The notes: generated from the letters alone by a model not told the origin. Shown: positions 12,899 to 25,484, counted from the first letter of the stretch. The stretch: DNA of 64,000 bases from Sipunculus nudus (GCA_026874595.1 CM049322.1:33870340-33934339); one strand, 5' to 3'. Made by a program: numbers and translations.

Positions 12899-14302
12899 AA
12901 GGTTGCCTTGCCGATACTCGATGTTCATTTTTAACCGAGTCACTGGACATAAATTTCAGTCATTACACGAAATGACTAAATATTGTTATCATTACGTAAT
13001 AACTAGTGGTCACACGTATTACGCAAAATAACTGAAATGTTAAGCCATTTGATGTAATGACTGATTACACAGATTGACTATAACATTGACCATAACAAGT
13101 TGTTTTCTGTTTATTTCATATTAGGTAACTGTTATTATATACGTTATGACACATAACAAAATCGTCATACTCCCTTAGTTTTATGTGGAAGGATGTCGCA
13201 AAATGCTGGTGTTAGTGTGGTTCTATCCTTAAGAAACTGTCCGGAATTTGTTTCTTATATGTTTAGCCGAATAGTATCTATAATTTTGTTTAAATTGACA
13301 AATTGATAAATTAATAAGAACTCTATGGATTATTCAAATCCCGTCAGCTCTTATTGGTTTTACGTACAAGTACTCAATGAAGCTGAAACACATTTTGCTT
13401 TGGATCTGCAATCAATATGGTACCAAGATCATCGAGGTAGTACTATACTGATATTGTACCTCGAACCATTTTCTGCAGTATAAAGATAGACCGTGATGTC
13501 TGCATATTTGGCCAAATTAACTTTTTCTACGCATCAAATGAGCCGTATCTTCTCATTAATCTGGGAGAATTTTCCTGCTCTATTGACTTTTCTAGGGTGC
13601 CTTATTTCTCTTTGCTTTGCAGTATCTGCGACGTTATCGTAAAAAAATCAAGGGAGGTAGCGTAAATTCACTTTCTGTACCTGAGTTTTAGCTTAAGCAT
13701 ATTAAGTACTGCACTGTGTTTTGGTTTTATGACCAATCTTGAAACCAGAGTTACAAATAACTTTTTATCTCCGAGTGACATTAGTCTGTACATATTGTCA
13801 AAATTCCGCAGAAAAGAGATACGATATTTTAACAGGACTTGATCAGGATCATTATTATGCTTATTCTTTCACAATATCAGTTCAGTTTTGCTTTATACAA
13901 AGGTTTCCCAGCAGAACCATCCCAGCAGACTCATTTCCTCGCATACGGCTGTTTAACACCTTGTTATGACTGTCCGTATTAGTAAACATAGTCCACGTGT
14001 TTGTTAACCATAACAAGGCCGCGTGTTTAAGAGAATGAACACGCGGTGTTTCAGCCAGCAGGAAAATGTATTATATTTTTGGCCAGGTCAGTCAGGGCAT
14101 CTCCTGATTAACACGTGTTGTGGCTCCACGCTGTACGGCCCCACGTATTGTGATAAATTTGATACCTGCGATCGCGCCCAGTTCCCTGTGTTTAACACTC
14201 GTTTACAGGAAAAGCAAACGATTTCAAGGCAATATTTTGGCAGGTAAAGATTTAAGCTAAAGGGAAAAAGAAGTTATTTATCGTGTTAACTGAACATGCT
14301 TC
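12899..14302. other. Non-coding stretch, nothing recognised
   Basis: ATTACG/CATTACG words recur irregularly near 12960-13080, which may be a decayed repeat. Short open frames at 13739 and 14023 have no recognisable features. Confidence 0.45.
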
Positions 14303-14324
14303 ATAGGTGATTGGGCCCCTTTAA
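14303..14324. mobile_element. Solo end of the TTAA-flanked MITE family
   Basis: It reads ATAGGTGATTGGGCCCCT followed by TTAA, identical to the end of the full copy at 52311-52686. No matching second end was seen nearby, so this is a truncated copy. Confidence 0.5.
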
Positions 14325-14365
14325 AGATGGCAATCATCAACCGTTATCAAAGATGATATTGGTCT

Positions 14366-14421
14366 TACTTAGTGTGTACATACATGAACAGCGTACTTAG
14401 TGTGTACATACATGAACAGCG
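14366..14421. repeat. 28-bp direct duplication
   Basis: Two identical adjacent 28-base units, 14366-14393 and 14394-14421, each beginning TACTTAGTGTGTACATACAT. Confidence 0.9.
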
Positions 14422-15804
14422 TTTTAAATTTGAGTAGACTTAATTAGACAGCCTTGCCCTCCTACGTAAAGGTCGAAATATCACGATTCAGCATTATATC
14501 CAGGCTCTCTGATTACGGAAGAATATCTCGCCGCACATGCCGCCGGTCCCATAGGTAAAGTGCACAATGAGACTTTTGGATATGTTTGTCGGCCTAATGT
14601 CAACCAAACGGGCTATATCTTATCAGGTACACAGAGATTCACAAACATTCGTTGAAGGGAATTTCTGCTGGGCAACAATATTTTGGCTAAGCTGAATGTA
14701 CCTGATGCTCGCGACACGTAACCTCAGTGTGTACCAGTTCTAAGTTAATGTAAATGAGAGTGAATTAGGCAATGATCCTTGTAATTCACTTGATTTATAC
14801 ATGTATTTACATTTATACATTTGCCATATTCCATAGAAATTTGCTGTTGAATAAAGATCATTATATGCATATTCGTTGGTGGGTTTATGTTGCATCATTT
14901 TGTTGTTTCGGTTTTTTTTTTCGGTTTATATATATATTATAGATATATATATATATTATGGTAGAGATACTTTGCCACTTACACTTCCATAAATAAAATA
15001 CAATTATGTTTTATTCAATGAGGTCATTTCCGTGATTGTAGCAAGGTCAGCACAAAGATCAATCTACAGTTTGCTTGAATTTTAATCTAATCGTTCATAG
15101 AGTTGATATTTAAATATAAGTATATTTACTTACATTCATTAAGTTGATATTTAAATATATGTATATTTAATTACATTTGTACGAAAAAACACAGAAAAAG
15201 AATAAAAGACTTTTCTTTGCTTTGCACGGCCATGCTTTGCTTTTATTACGTGCTGCTTTGTACGGCAGTATGTATATGCAGTATTCTGAGTATCAAAAGG
15301 GGTGATGGGATTCGCATAAGGAGTGGTGCGCATGTAAAAGGAGTGACTCGCTCATTTCGATTATGTCAAACTTAGTCGGAACCGGTCTACACAAATTGGT
15401 GACTTATCTTTTTTTCCAAGATTTAGGTTGATATTTCCTTTAAGTAGCATTCTTTCACCACAGCCAGATGGCCATCTACTGAGGTGCCCGGTTACCACTG
15501 GTCACCACTGATACAGCATACAATTAGCACGCTGTGTGTATGATGTTATATAGGGTTACATAGGGAGAGTGTGTTGTGTAGCACTGGAAATGCAAAACCT
15601 TTGTGTGAAAACATTAAGATTCACAAAGAACGACACGTTAAAATGTAATGAATAAATTTGGCAGTCAGGAATAAAAACTAAGTGAAACAACATTGGAAAA
15701 CATGAAAAACTAAAGGTGGTACAATCAAGCTTGCTTATCAGGCTGCCTAGTAAAATACCAGCTTTCGAGACTATGTATTACACTGATGCTGGAAACTATA
15801 CTAA
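14422..15804. other. Non-coding stretch with a 41-bp duplication
   Basis: No supported gene. It contains AT-rich tracts near 14927-14957. Two adjacent units of about 41 bases (15101-15141 and 15142-15182) share AGTTGATATTTAAATATA. Confidence 0.5.
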
Positions 15805-17674
15805 GGGTCTTTCTAAAAACCGAAAAGTACCGAAAAGTTACCGAAAAGTACCGAAAAGTTACCGAAAAGTTACTGAAAAGTAACTAAAAAGACTTTAAAA
15901 GCATCTTTCAATAAATATTAACATAAAAATTACCAAAAAGTTGTTTCAGACTGGCAATAAAGATAGCAAATTGTGTTTTTTTTTTTTTTTTACTTTTTTA
16001 TAGGATAATGAAAAGTGACTGAAAAGCACCATAAAGTGACAAAATGTTATCAAATAAGTACTAAAAAATACCAAAAGTTACTGAAAAGTTGCCTAAAAAT
16101 ACTTTAAATTTAGTGAATAGCACCAAAAGTTACCGAAAAGTACTGAAAAGTTACCGAAAAGTACCGAAAAGTACCAAAAGTTACCGAAAAGTTACGAAAA
16201 AATACTGAAAAGTTACTGAATAGTACCAAAAAGTTACAAAAAAGTACTGAAAAATAACTGAAAAGTATCGAAAAGTTACTGAAAAGTATCGAAAGGCATT
16301 TTTTAAATAACGTAAACCCCCAAATATACCAAAAGTTGTTTTAGACTGTCAGTAAAGTAAGCAAATTGTGTGCTTTTTTCAAAGGATTATGAAATATGAG
16401 TACTAGAAAATGACAAAATGTAACCATATAAGTACTAAAAAATAAAAAAAAAATATACAAAAATATGTCAAAAAGTACTGAAAAGTACTTGAGGTTACCA
16501 ATAAATCACTTAAGAGTTACTGAATACTATATTAAAAATAATTATTTTAATTTTGGAATATCTGCTCATTATAAAGTTTATATGCCTGAGTCATTTTTAA
16601 AGCTTATTTGAATGGGAACAACATTTGAAATATTGAACAGTTTTTTATTCTTTTGGCAGTAATATACTGGTACAGCCTTGTGAGAGAGGTAGCCAAGTCA
16701 GTGAGTAAACATTTAGGATGGAAAGCAGTTTGATCATATTATCTCTCACACTGAAAATATATTATGGCAAAGCACGCAACACAATGGTGCTTTTCATTCA
16801 ATTTTTTTCACTATTCTTGCCATTTTCATTTATTTAAAAATTATAAATGTATCCATACTTTTAAGTTAGGTAACTTTTTAAAAAATTTTAGTGTATTTTA
16901 GAACTTATTTGATAACATTTTGTCACTTTATGGTGCTCTTCAGTCAATTTTCATCGTCTTTTATAAAGGGTAAAACCACAATTTGCTAACTTTAAAGACA
17001 AGTGATAGTCTTAAACAACTTTTCAGAAATGTTTGTGTTTAAATAAGTATATATCAAAATTGCCTTTATAGTCTTTCAGTAATTTTTTTGTATTTCGGTA
17101 CATTGTAGTAGCTTTTCAGGAACTTTTCGGTTACTTTTCAATACTTTTTGGTGACTTTTCGGTACTTTTCAGTAACCCTATATAAGGGTAAAAAAAAGCA
17201 CAATTTGCTAACTTTATTGACAGTCTGAAACAACTTTTTGGTAATTTTTAGTGTTAATATTAATTAAAAGTCTTTTCAGTTACTTTCCGTAATTTTCAGT
17301 AACTTTTCGGTACTTTTCAGTAACTTTTCAGTACTTTTCGGTAATTTTTTGGTACTATTCAGTAACTTTACAGTATTTTTTGGTAATTTTTCGGTAACTT
17401 TTGGTATTTTTGAGTACTTATTTGATAACATTTTGTCACTTTATGGAGCTTTTCAGTCACTTTTCATTATTCTATAAAAAGGTAAATAAAAGCACAATTT
17501 GCTATCTTTATTGACAGTCTGAAACAACTTTTTGGTAATTTTTAGTGTTAATATTAATTACAAGATGCTTTTAAAGTCTTTTTAGTTACTTTTCGGTAAC
17601 TTTTCGGTAATTTTTCGGTACTTTTCGGTAACTTTTCGGTACTTTTCGGTACTTTTCGGTGTTTAGAAAGACCC
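15805..17674. mobile_element. Foldback element of 1.87 kb with a 9-bp target duplication
   Basis: The left end GGGTCTTTCTA (15805-15815) and right end TAGAAAGACCC (17664-17674) are perfect inverted copies, and both are flanked by the same 9 bases, CTATACTAA (15796-15804 and 17675-17683). Each arm is built mainly of short units of the type ACCGAAAAGTT (left) or AACTTTTCGGT (right), with a shared inner block around CAATTTGCTA...CTGTC. The arms run roughly 15805-16550 and 16900-17674, leaving a short unpaired centre. No transposase is present. Long repetitive arms with an 8-11 bp target duplication fit foldback or Mutator-like non-autonomous elements; which superfamily is inference. Confidence 0.85.
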
Positions 17675-17689
17675 CTATACTAAAGCTCT

Positions 17690-20590
17690 AATTTTGGGGT
17701 CACGATCGAACACGTTACTCCCCTCGTTCAACCGTGTTGCTGGGAGGGATTTAAAACTGATGCAGGACCCTGGTTTTACCTTCCACATACGCTTTTTCTG
17801 TAGGCCATGTAGAGAATCAAAACCATATTATGAATATTATGCTCCTCAGGAAGAGGATCCGCCAGGCATAAGTCGATTGCAGAGGCTGGTGTCACAACAA
17901 CCGTCTCCGTTGTGTTGTGTAATTTGCCGGATGATATTGACATAATGCAACATGATCTGTTGCTTAAGATGACATGCGATTTCTACTATTACGATGGAAT
18001 TGGGAAAGCCAAAAAAATACCTGTATAACACTAACGCTACAGACACACGTAGTAGAATTAGGAAAGGGCTAAACAAGCGTGTCGCTAACATAACAGATAT
18101 GATAAAACATTATCCATGAGACGGATAACGAATCAATGCCTGTGTATGCAGCATGTGACCTGAGCCGGCTTCCTACACTGGATTTAAACTCCGTTGACTT
18201 AACCGGGATGGCGAAAGAAATCAAGAAACTTAAGGCGGATCTCAGTCAGGGCAACAACTTAGATGCAGTTGCCGATGAGGTCGATAGACTGTAAACACAA
18301 ATGCACGCAATGCAGTGCCAAGTGGAAGAGATGTTAAACATTGTCCCAGATGCAGTCCTACAGTCAGGAATATGCTATGCAGGCTATGAAAAAAGGGGTC
18401 ATTAGCAGCACCACAAACTGTGGCAAGGCCCCTGTCACCAGCATCTCCCGACTTGACACCGCCCTCTCTTGATTACGCTCAGGTAGTGTCCAAGAAGCCA
18501 GCATCATCACCACAAACTGTGGCTAATCGGCCGTCCCTGTCACCTCTCGATGCGCGGCAATCTTCCAGTCTGCTCACGGCGCCCACCAGGTAGCGCTACG
18601 ATCTATAGACCATGCCTCAGGCGCACCGGCTGAAAGGCAAGTGTAAATTGGCCCTTCTCTGGCTACAATCACCCAGACCACAACAAAGGGGAATCCCGTG
18701 CTCGAAGATAAGGACCATCAGGGTTTTAAATCCCAAATTATTTGCTCACAAGAACATTGGCTGTCGAAACATCAAATGAATGAGCGTAATAAAGTGAATA
18801 ATGATTTTACAGACACTGTTGTATCTCCGCTGGACGCCGGAGAGGATCTTCTGACGGGAAGTCCATATGGAGGGATCGCTATCTTATGGCACCACAGTCT
18901 GGACCAAGCGGTCACCACGCTTGATATGAGCGACGATTGGGTAGGTGGAATCAGCGTAACTCTTGGTGCTAGAACGTTTGTCTTATTATGGGTATATCTT
19001 CCATATGAATGCAAAGACAATATTGATAAATAAACATGTTGTCTTGGAAGAGTAACTGCTATAATTAATGAATATGATTGTTCTGTGTATATTCTAGGCG
19101 ACTTTAATAATGACATTAGAATATGTACATTATGCAGCAATCGTCTACTTAACTTTGTGAATGACACGGGCTTCATAAATACAGACGATCGACTTATCGC
19201 AAATGGCTATACGTATGTTAGCTAAGCCTGGAAATCCACCTGCTGGTTAGATTATTGTAGATGTTCTGAAGACGCATTTAAAAGCTGTAAACACCATAAG
19301 CATTTATTATGATTATATTTCCTCCGACCACCTACGATTATGTATAAATATTAATAGAGTGATTACCAGAATTCAGTTCATGTAAAAAGGTAAAAGGGAC
19401 ATTCAATGGGAACTGGACTGCTCTAAACTCAAAACAACTCGGGAGATATCGAGAGATCTGTGACTACAACTTGCGCAAAATTGATTATCATAATTCTGCA
19501 TCAACTTGTAAAGACGTTTCATGCATGTCAGAGCAACATCGTGCCTACATTTTTATAAAGTGTAAAATTTAATTACCTCCAGCTTGATAAGTGCATCAGC
19601 TGATACACTTCCGGTTAGTAACTGTAAAAATGGGAAAATTTTTATCGTTCCCGATTGGAATTAGTATGTAAAAAATGCATATGCTACTGCGAGGGAAGCC
19701 TTTGTGCGGTGGCTACAATGGCTTTCAACAGATTGTCATATACCACTCTATTTAGGAGCGCCTAGGACGAAACATTCCAATTTTTATTATTGGGGTAATA
19801 TTTTATTTGTATATTAATCCAGATACATGTCACTGTTGGAACTTCGCAGATTCTTAAATGTTCAGAGCCACAAGGGGGAATACTTTCGCCTTTATTATTC
19901 AGTATTTATATGCATGACTTGAGTGTTGACCTTAATAATAAGGCAACAGGATGTTGTTTAAGTAATGTAAAATATAATCACCTAATGTACGCGGATGATG
20001 TCGTCCTGTTTTCACCCTCTGAGAGGAGATTACAGGATTTGATGGATGTCTGTAAGGGAACATGGCACACTGCATAATATTGCCTTAACAAATCTAAAAC
20101 AGTATGTATGCATGTTCTCTCGCACAAAAACAAATAGGGAGATGGCACTCAATGAATCAAGTTAGGTCAAGAAAAACTGTCGTTTGTCCAACAAATCACC
20201 TACCTGGGTCCTGTTATATCTGATCACATGTCTGATGATAATGACATGCTTTAGTAGATGCGATCTTTATATCGTAAAGCCAAAACATTAAATTTTCTCA
20301 CTGTTCAGAAATATAAGGGAATATTTATTTCAAATGTACTGTGGAACTATGAATTTATCTAGCCTGTGGTGTCACTATAAGCGCAGTAGAAGCTAAGAAT
20401 AGCATACGATAATGTCTTTAGGTTTTAATGTTTCTGCCTTAATGGTGTAGTGCATCCGAAATGTTTGTAACCAGGAGAGCAACTTCCTTTGAGGCCCTGT
20501 TACAAAAAGCAAGACATTCGTTGATAACACGCATAAATAATGTTAGCAATTTGTGTGTCAATACCATGAATAATTTTTCAAATTTTGGTT
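17690..20590 (+). pseudogene. Decayed non-LTR (LINE) retrotransposon with endonuclease and reverse transcriptase remnants
   Basis: The plus-strand translation shows LINE parts in the expected order, broken by stops and frameshifts. Around 18160-18300 is a charged, helix-like segment that could be from ORF1. Around 18690-19220 is an endonuclease remnant: CSQEHWLS, then YGGIAILW, LLWVYLPYE and LGDFNND, matching the catalytic Glu and Asp blocks of apurinic-type endonucleases. Around 19850-20110 is a reverse transcriptase remnant: PQGGILSPLLFSIYMHDL, then the catalytic box YADDVVLFSPS. A C-terminal remnant (RRATSFEALLQKARHSL) follows near 20480. The 5' side starts right after the foldback element. 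A CR1/L2/RTE-like clade is possible, but I cannot place it. Confidence 0.8.
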
Positions 20591-22009
20591 AAATCATAAC
20601 TATATAAACTGCATTTGTCTTCTACATTCAGTAAACGCGATATTCTCTGCTATTGTCACACAGGGGATATAGTATATTCTCCTTAATGTACATGAATGTC
20701 TCTATAATATTGCACTTTTATTTCCTGTAATATTGTCATCAATAAATCATCAATTTATAGACCAATGTATATGTCTGAAATAAAAACATTTATTCTTTAT
20801 TACTGCTAATATTATATTTCAGAGAAAGAAAATGGATTGAAAAACACGACCTTTATTGTCTGGTGAAATACTTGGGTTTAGATATAATATATGCAGGCTA
20901 CATAAAATTCAAAATTTATTGTGGAAAGTTGTTGGGAGGCCATTTGGTCTTAATTATACGTTCCATGCTTATGACGGATATAAGTGAAATGACAATAGGT
21001 ATTGATTGGCTGTTGGCCCATTACTCGTTGGTGTATACCAGCAATTTTGAATGATAGAATTTGAATAAATTGCAACTACTTCGGTGAGAATGTGAGATTT
21101 TCCACTGCAGACAATACAAGTTTTTGGCTCCCACAGTTGCCACTGGCGTTTCGTTTGGACTTCCATCGCAAGTAATGTAAGTGAATAGGTAAGTCCAACT
21201 GGCAGAGAATATTGGGTTTAAATCTATTGGCTGGAGCTGCAGTAAGGGTGTTCTAGGGGCAGATGGACTTTTAAGTAGGGTAAGCTGCATATGTTATGAA
21301 CCAGTTTTTTCCGTATTTACTTCGTATTGCCCTGAAGCCTGCAAATCAGCCCGAGGGATGATACGTCTGCCCGAAGGCAAATAAGAAGGCAAGCGTGTAC
21401 GGTCACTCTATTTTCAGGAAGTACACAAGTATAAAACTTTAACACCGGCACCTTCACACATTCAGAGACGACTTTGTTGTCACTTTCATTCCTGAGCGGT
21501 GTGTCACAGAGCACAGTGACCTCACATTATGGTTATCGATTACATTCAGCGGCGATGAGTCACTGTGCTCAGTGACGTCACACGAATCGTGATGCTTGTC
21601 GATTTCTTTTTGGGCGTTGGGTTACTGAGTACACTGAGGGAAGGGCTGATGTAAGCCAACTGTGATAAATCAATGTATACACCGTATCGCCCATAGGCAT
21701 TGATATGAAATTTAAATGACGTGTTGTATCACGTATGCCGAGGTCTATATATTGTATCCCTTGATATTGCGTGTGACTGGTTATTAGAAAAATGGAATTC
21801 CAGTTGTCGTTAGTGATATAATTTTCATCAGTTGTTTTATACCCGGTAAATTTATAAGCTTCGAGTAAAGGTCCACAATAGCGTTAAGTTCAAGTCAACT
21901 TGATTGAATCGATTAAAAAGCCCCTCATAATTCAAAGACCTAAAGTCAACTCTGCTAAAAGAACGTAATGTTCTTTAGAGATCTGTGGGGGAAATATTCC
22001 AGGAACAGA
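20591..22009. other. Downstream flank of the secreted-repeat gene, no gene seen
   Basis: Contains a perfect 12-bp inverted repeat, GAGCACAGTGAC (21509-21520) and GTCACTGTGCTC (21559-21570), followed at 21573-21580 by TGACGTCA, the palindromic CRE/ATF core. None of the short open frames here has recognisable content. The 3' UTR of the minus-strand gene must lie in the upper part, but I saw no clear AATAAA there. Confidence 0.45.
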
Positions 22010-23166
22010 TTAACTTTCGTCATGTTTATTGTGCGCCTTCCGTTTGACTTCTTTTTCTGGTGCATGTTTTATCTGTGCAGTACTGCCAATGCCTTCTAAT
22101 TCATGTCGCATATCGGAAGGGTCTATTGTAGTCGAAGCAGTGATTGTATTGTCACCGGATGTCGCTTTATCGTCTTCTATTTCATCGTTACCCCAGAATT
22201 TTGGTAAGTAACGTTTCTTCAACTGTTCCACGTTTGAGAAAATTGAGTCAGAGATAAATGGAAAGCTCCATCCGCTTAAAAAGTTCCAACTTGTGCTTTT
22301 TTCTCGCCGTTTGTATCGTAGAGTCTCGTCCACGTGACCTTTAGGTCTGTGAATCATCTCCTCGGGTCCGGCCACGCTAGGAATCCCGTTCTTTGGTCGT
22401 TTCTTTGTGTTTTTCGGGTGATTGTGTGACTCGCCAGGACCGTGCAACATTGACTCTGGGTCTACTGAAGTGTCTATGGGTTGTTTAGGTGTTTCTTTAG
22501 GTTTGGGTTTACTGTCATGTACATGTCCTTCTGGTGACCCGTGCAGAACACCTTCAAGGTCAGGTGCCATTTTGTGTACTGGTACAGGGTCTCTGGGTTT
22601 CTTTGGCTGCTGGTGTATATTGTTCCCGTGATCAGAGGTTCCGTGCATAAATTCCTCAGGATTTAGGTTGCTAGAGACTGCTCCATACTTTGGTTTATTA
22701 TGTTTGTTTGCGGCAGTCTCTTTAGAGTGTTCATCAGAACTACCTCCATGCATTAAGTAGTCCGGATTTTCAACACCAGGGGTTCCCGCCGCCATTTTCT
22801 TTTCCTGTTCATCTTTCTGCGCATGCTCGGTTTGGTGTTCCTGGTCTTGCTTTGTATCACCGTGCATCATGACGCCGTGCAGGCAATCCATGCCAACACA
22901 TGGTCCGCTCGTTTTCTTGTACTCCTCCTCTGCTTTCTTCTTTCTATCTTCATCCTCAGTTTTGTGGTCATCTCCCTGGCTCTTGTCACCATGCATTAAC
23001 ACTCCATGCATACAGTCAAGTCCCTCACACGGACCCGTCTGCTGACCTTTGAACTTATTATCACTTTCTTCCTTTGCTTTCTCGTCTTCTGTCATGTGGT
23101 CGTTGCCTCCGTCACTGTCGCCATGCATGAGTACGCCGTGCAAGCAGTCCATGCCAATACAGGGCC
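22010..23166 (-). CDS. Secreted HGV(L/M)MHGD-repeat protein, exon 2 (mature part)
   Basis: I do not recognise this family. The exon is open from a splice acceptor (TTTTTTTGTAG, cut before 23166) to a stop at 22010-22012, and encodes 385 residues. Joined to exon 1 (25481-25565) the protein has 413 residues. After the signal peptide come three units of 43-44 residues starting GPCxGxDCxHGVxMHGD (about residues 29, 73 and 116), each with an acidic/basic spacer rich in E, K, D and H. About five shorter units follow with a P(E/D)xxM/LHG core (for example NPEEFMHG, DPESMLHG) and a last diverged one (DPSDMRHE). The mature chain has exactly six Cys, two per long unit, spaced C-x4-C. Basic sites (KRRE, KKRY) and a short Trp/Phe-rich stretch lie near the C-terminus. 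Metal binding, matrix function or cleavage into peptides are possible; none is shown. Confidence 0.85.
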
Positions 23167-24844
23167 CTACAAAAAAAAGCATAGTTGCTTGACATTACGA
23201 AGGGTAAGTGAATAAATATTGCAGAGATTATATTAACGTGTTCAAAAGCAGTAATGACAGTCGACATCCAGGAGACACTACAGAAATAATTTGAAATGTA
23301 ACTTAAGGAACACAGAACAACCGATTAATCAATGGAGAACCTGCGAGGTCCCTTACATCATCTTGCTGGCTTTAGAATTAAAATAAATATGGTTTATTCC
23401 GATGATTTGTTGGAATAAACTATCCAGGAGGAGGGGAGAAGAACTGTTTACATATAAAAATGTTGAAGGTATTACTTTACAAGAAGAAGATAAGAGATTA
23501 TAAAGTTATCATCAGATCAGTCACGGCCAATATACGAAATGAAATAATGGGTCAGACCATTCTGGTGGACAGTCATATAGAAAACACCAAACGAGGCAAT
23601 AATGAAAGGCCTCTGACAAAAGCTATGTTAATGACTTTCATCTGGTGACTTTTTTTCACTTAGAGAACAGACAATCAAATAGGTCATTTAAACGAATGTG
23701 TTGGGGCGAATACTAGTTGGTGATCGACTAAGATGGTAATAGTGAAAATGGTTTATTCTTCATCAGTCCATGCAACATTCGTAGTTGCCTAATACTTCCT
23801 ATTTCCAGATACGAAAGAAAATCAAGCAACAGCATTTATGATAAAACGTTTATCTTTTGATAGACACAAGGAACCTCTACATGAAAAATAGGCAGCACCA
23901 AACAGATTTAAACTTGTTCCAAAGGAATTTGATTTGCAAGGCTGTATATCCGTGAAAGGTAGATACGGAAAGTCTCAGAATTGTACCATGCATGTGTGTA
24001 TACAGTGTTTTAAATTCTCCATATATTATAACCTAAACCATTACTCTGGGATCACCTAAAACGTGCACACTTGGATTTCATAAACTGTTGGATTTTAAAA
24101 ACATATAATTCAGTTTTTACACTATACCTGTATACTGCTATTTCTCAGTTTTAGCGTGTTTGTTTTATTTATATTTATCCATATTCTACTCAGATAATAA
24201 AGATTTATGTTTACTTATATTCTAAGAAGCAAGACATTCTTATCCGTTTTCATGAATTATTAAATATATTTTACATTATCGATCCCGGTTAGATAATACT
24301 AAATGGGAAACATTTGATTGAGGAAATCGTATAAAAAAGGACTCTGTCTAAGACCATATTGGTTATAACGTGACGTCAGAACAATTTGTGTAGACAGAGG
24401 GAATTAATATCCTGTGCCATAGTGTGCTCCATAAAAGTATGAAAAAAACATGTGGGGAAACAATAGGTGGCTCTGAACAGTCGATAGTCGGGCATTTACT
24501 GGAACAAGTGAACATGTGAACCTAGACGGTTACATGGAGTCTTCACTAAAGTAGCCTTCAGATCCTCCGGCAATAATAACCAGAACATTTCTTGCATCCA
24601 CTGAGATCAGTTACATAAGATGACAACATTATATGCAGGGGAATATGGAACATGTGAAATATAGCGGGTCGCAATTTTTAAATGAAAACCATATATACCT
24701 AAGTTCTGACTTTGGGGGGGGGGGGGTCAGTGGCGTCAATTTATCATCAAGGATGGGGGGAGGGACTCGAAGACAACCACTTCTACACACACACACCCAC
24801 CCTCACACACACCCTCACACACATCCTTGCAGATAACCACTTCT

Positions 24845-24882
<38 letters not shown>

Positions 24883-25480
24883 CCTTTAGCGTCTGTATGA
24901 AAAGGTTCAAATATAGGCCTATCACAAATAAGTACGTTTTAGAAAAAAAGGTAGTATGCTTCCAGTATAAGTTAATTTTAAACCAGGTTTAGATATTTCA
25001 TATTTCAGAGTAAACTCAAAAATGGAAGCAAAAGTCAATAATTTGGATAATTAATATATTTCATTTCCAATATATTATATTATTCTATGAATAGCGGGAG
25101 TGTGATTATATTGCTAAAATATGGGGAAATATATACCCCCCCCCCCATATTGATGTCCGGGGGAGATACATGCAGCTTCAGGCTACACATGAACCCGGTA
25201 ATAAAACGATTTGTCCATGTCTTTTGAAGCCTCTCCAGGTAGGGAGGGGAGGCCTTTAAAAGAGGTTGCCAAGTAGTTTTTTTGTTGTTGTTGCGATTGT
25301 GCCTTTTTTCTGTACAAAACTGATTATTAAGCGAGTAGCAATCATATGAGTAGTACTAAAAGTCAAATACATATATGTATGTATGTATATACAGACGTGT
25401 GTATGTATATATCTATAAACCTACCCATATGTATGTATGTATATATAGACGTGTGTATATGTATATATCTATAAACCTAC
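23167..25480 (-). other. Intron of the secreted-repeat gene
   Basis: A phase-1 GT-AG intron of about 2.3 kb: donor ATGG|GTAGGT at 25480, acceptor TTGTAG| at 23167. It holds a run of 13 G (24714-24726), a GTGGCGTCAATTT motif shared with the element at 28206, (CA)n tracts at about 24786-24866, a short (TA)n, and a duplicated TGTATGTATA-rich block next to the donor. No gene was seen inside it. Confidence 0.7.
24714..24882. repeat. Poly-G, (CA)n and (TA)n simple-sequence cluster
   Basis: G13 at 24714-24726, two blocks of CACACA/CCTCACAC repeats separated by a duplicated ATAACCACTTCTACACAC segment, then a short TA run. Confidence 0.85.
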
Positions 25481-25484
25481 CCAT
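25376..25484. repeat. Duplicated block that includes the exon 1 splice donor
   Basis: A segment of about 55 bases containing GTATGTATAT, GACGTGTGTAT and ATATCTATAAACCTACCCAT occurs twice in tandem, ending at about 25428 and 25484. The end of each copy contains the minus-strand donor sequence ATGG|GTAGGTTTATAG, so the intron starts with a second, potential donor site. Confidence 0.8.

Noticed and set aside
11513-12934. Repeated open frames of 74 codons on both strands, every 516 bases
   Set aside because: They repeat because the DNA unit repeats; both strands are open at once, and there is no start context, domain or splice signal.
18772-19176. 134-codon minus-strand open frame
   Set aside because: It is the antisense shadow of the LINE endonuclease remnant.
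22422-23215. Plus-strand open frames of 60-69 codons across the secreted-repeat exon
   Set aside because: They are antisense shadows; the minus-strand frame is long, repeat-structured and matches splice phase.
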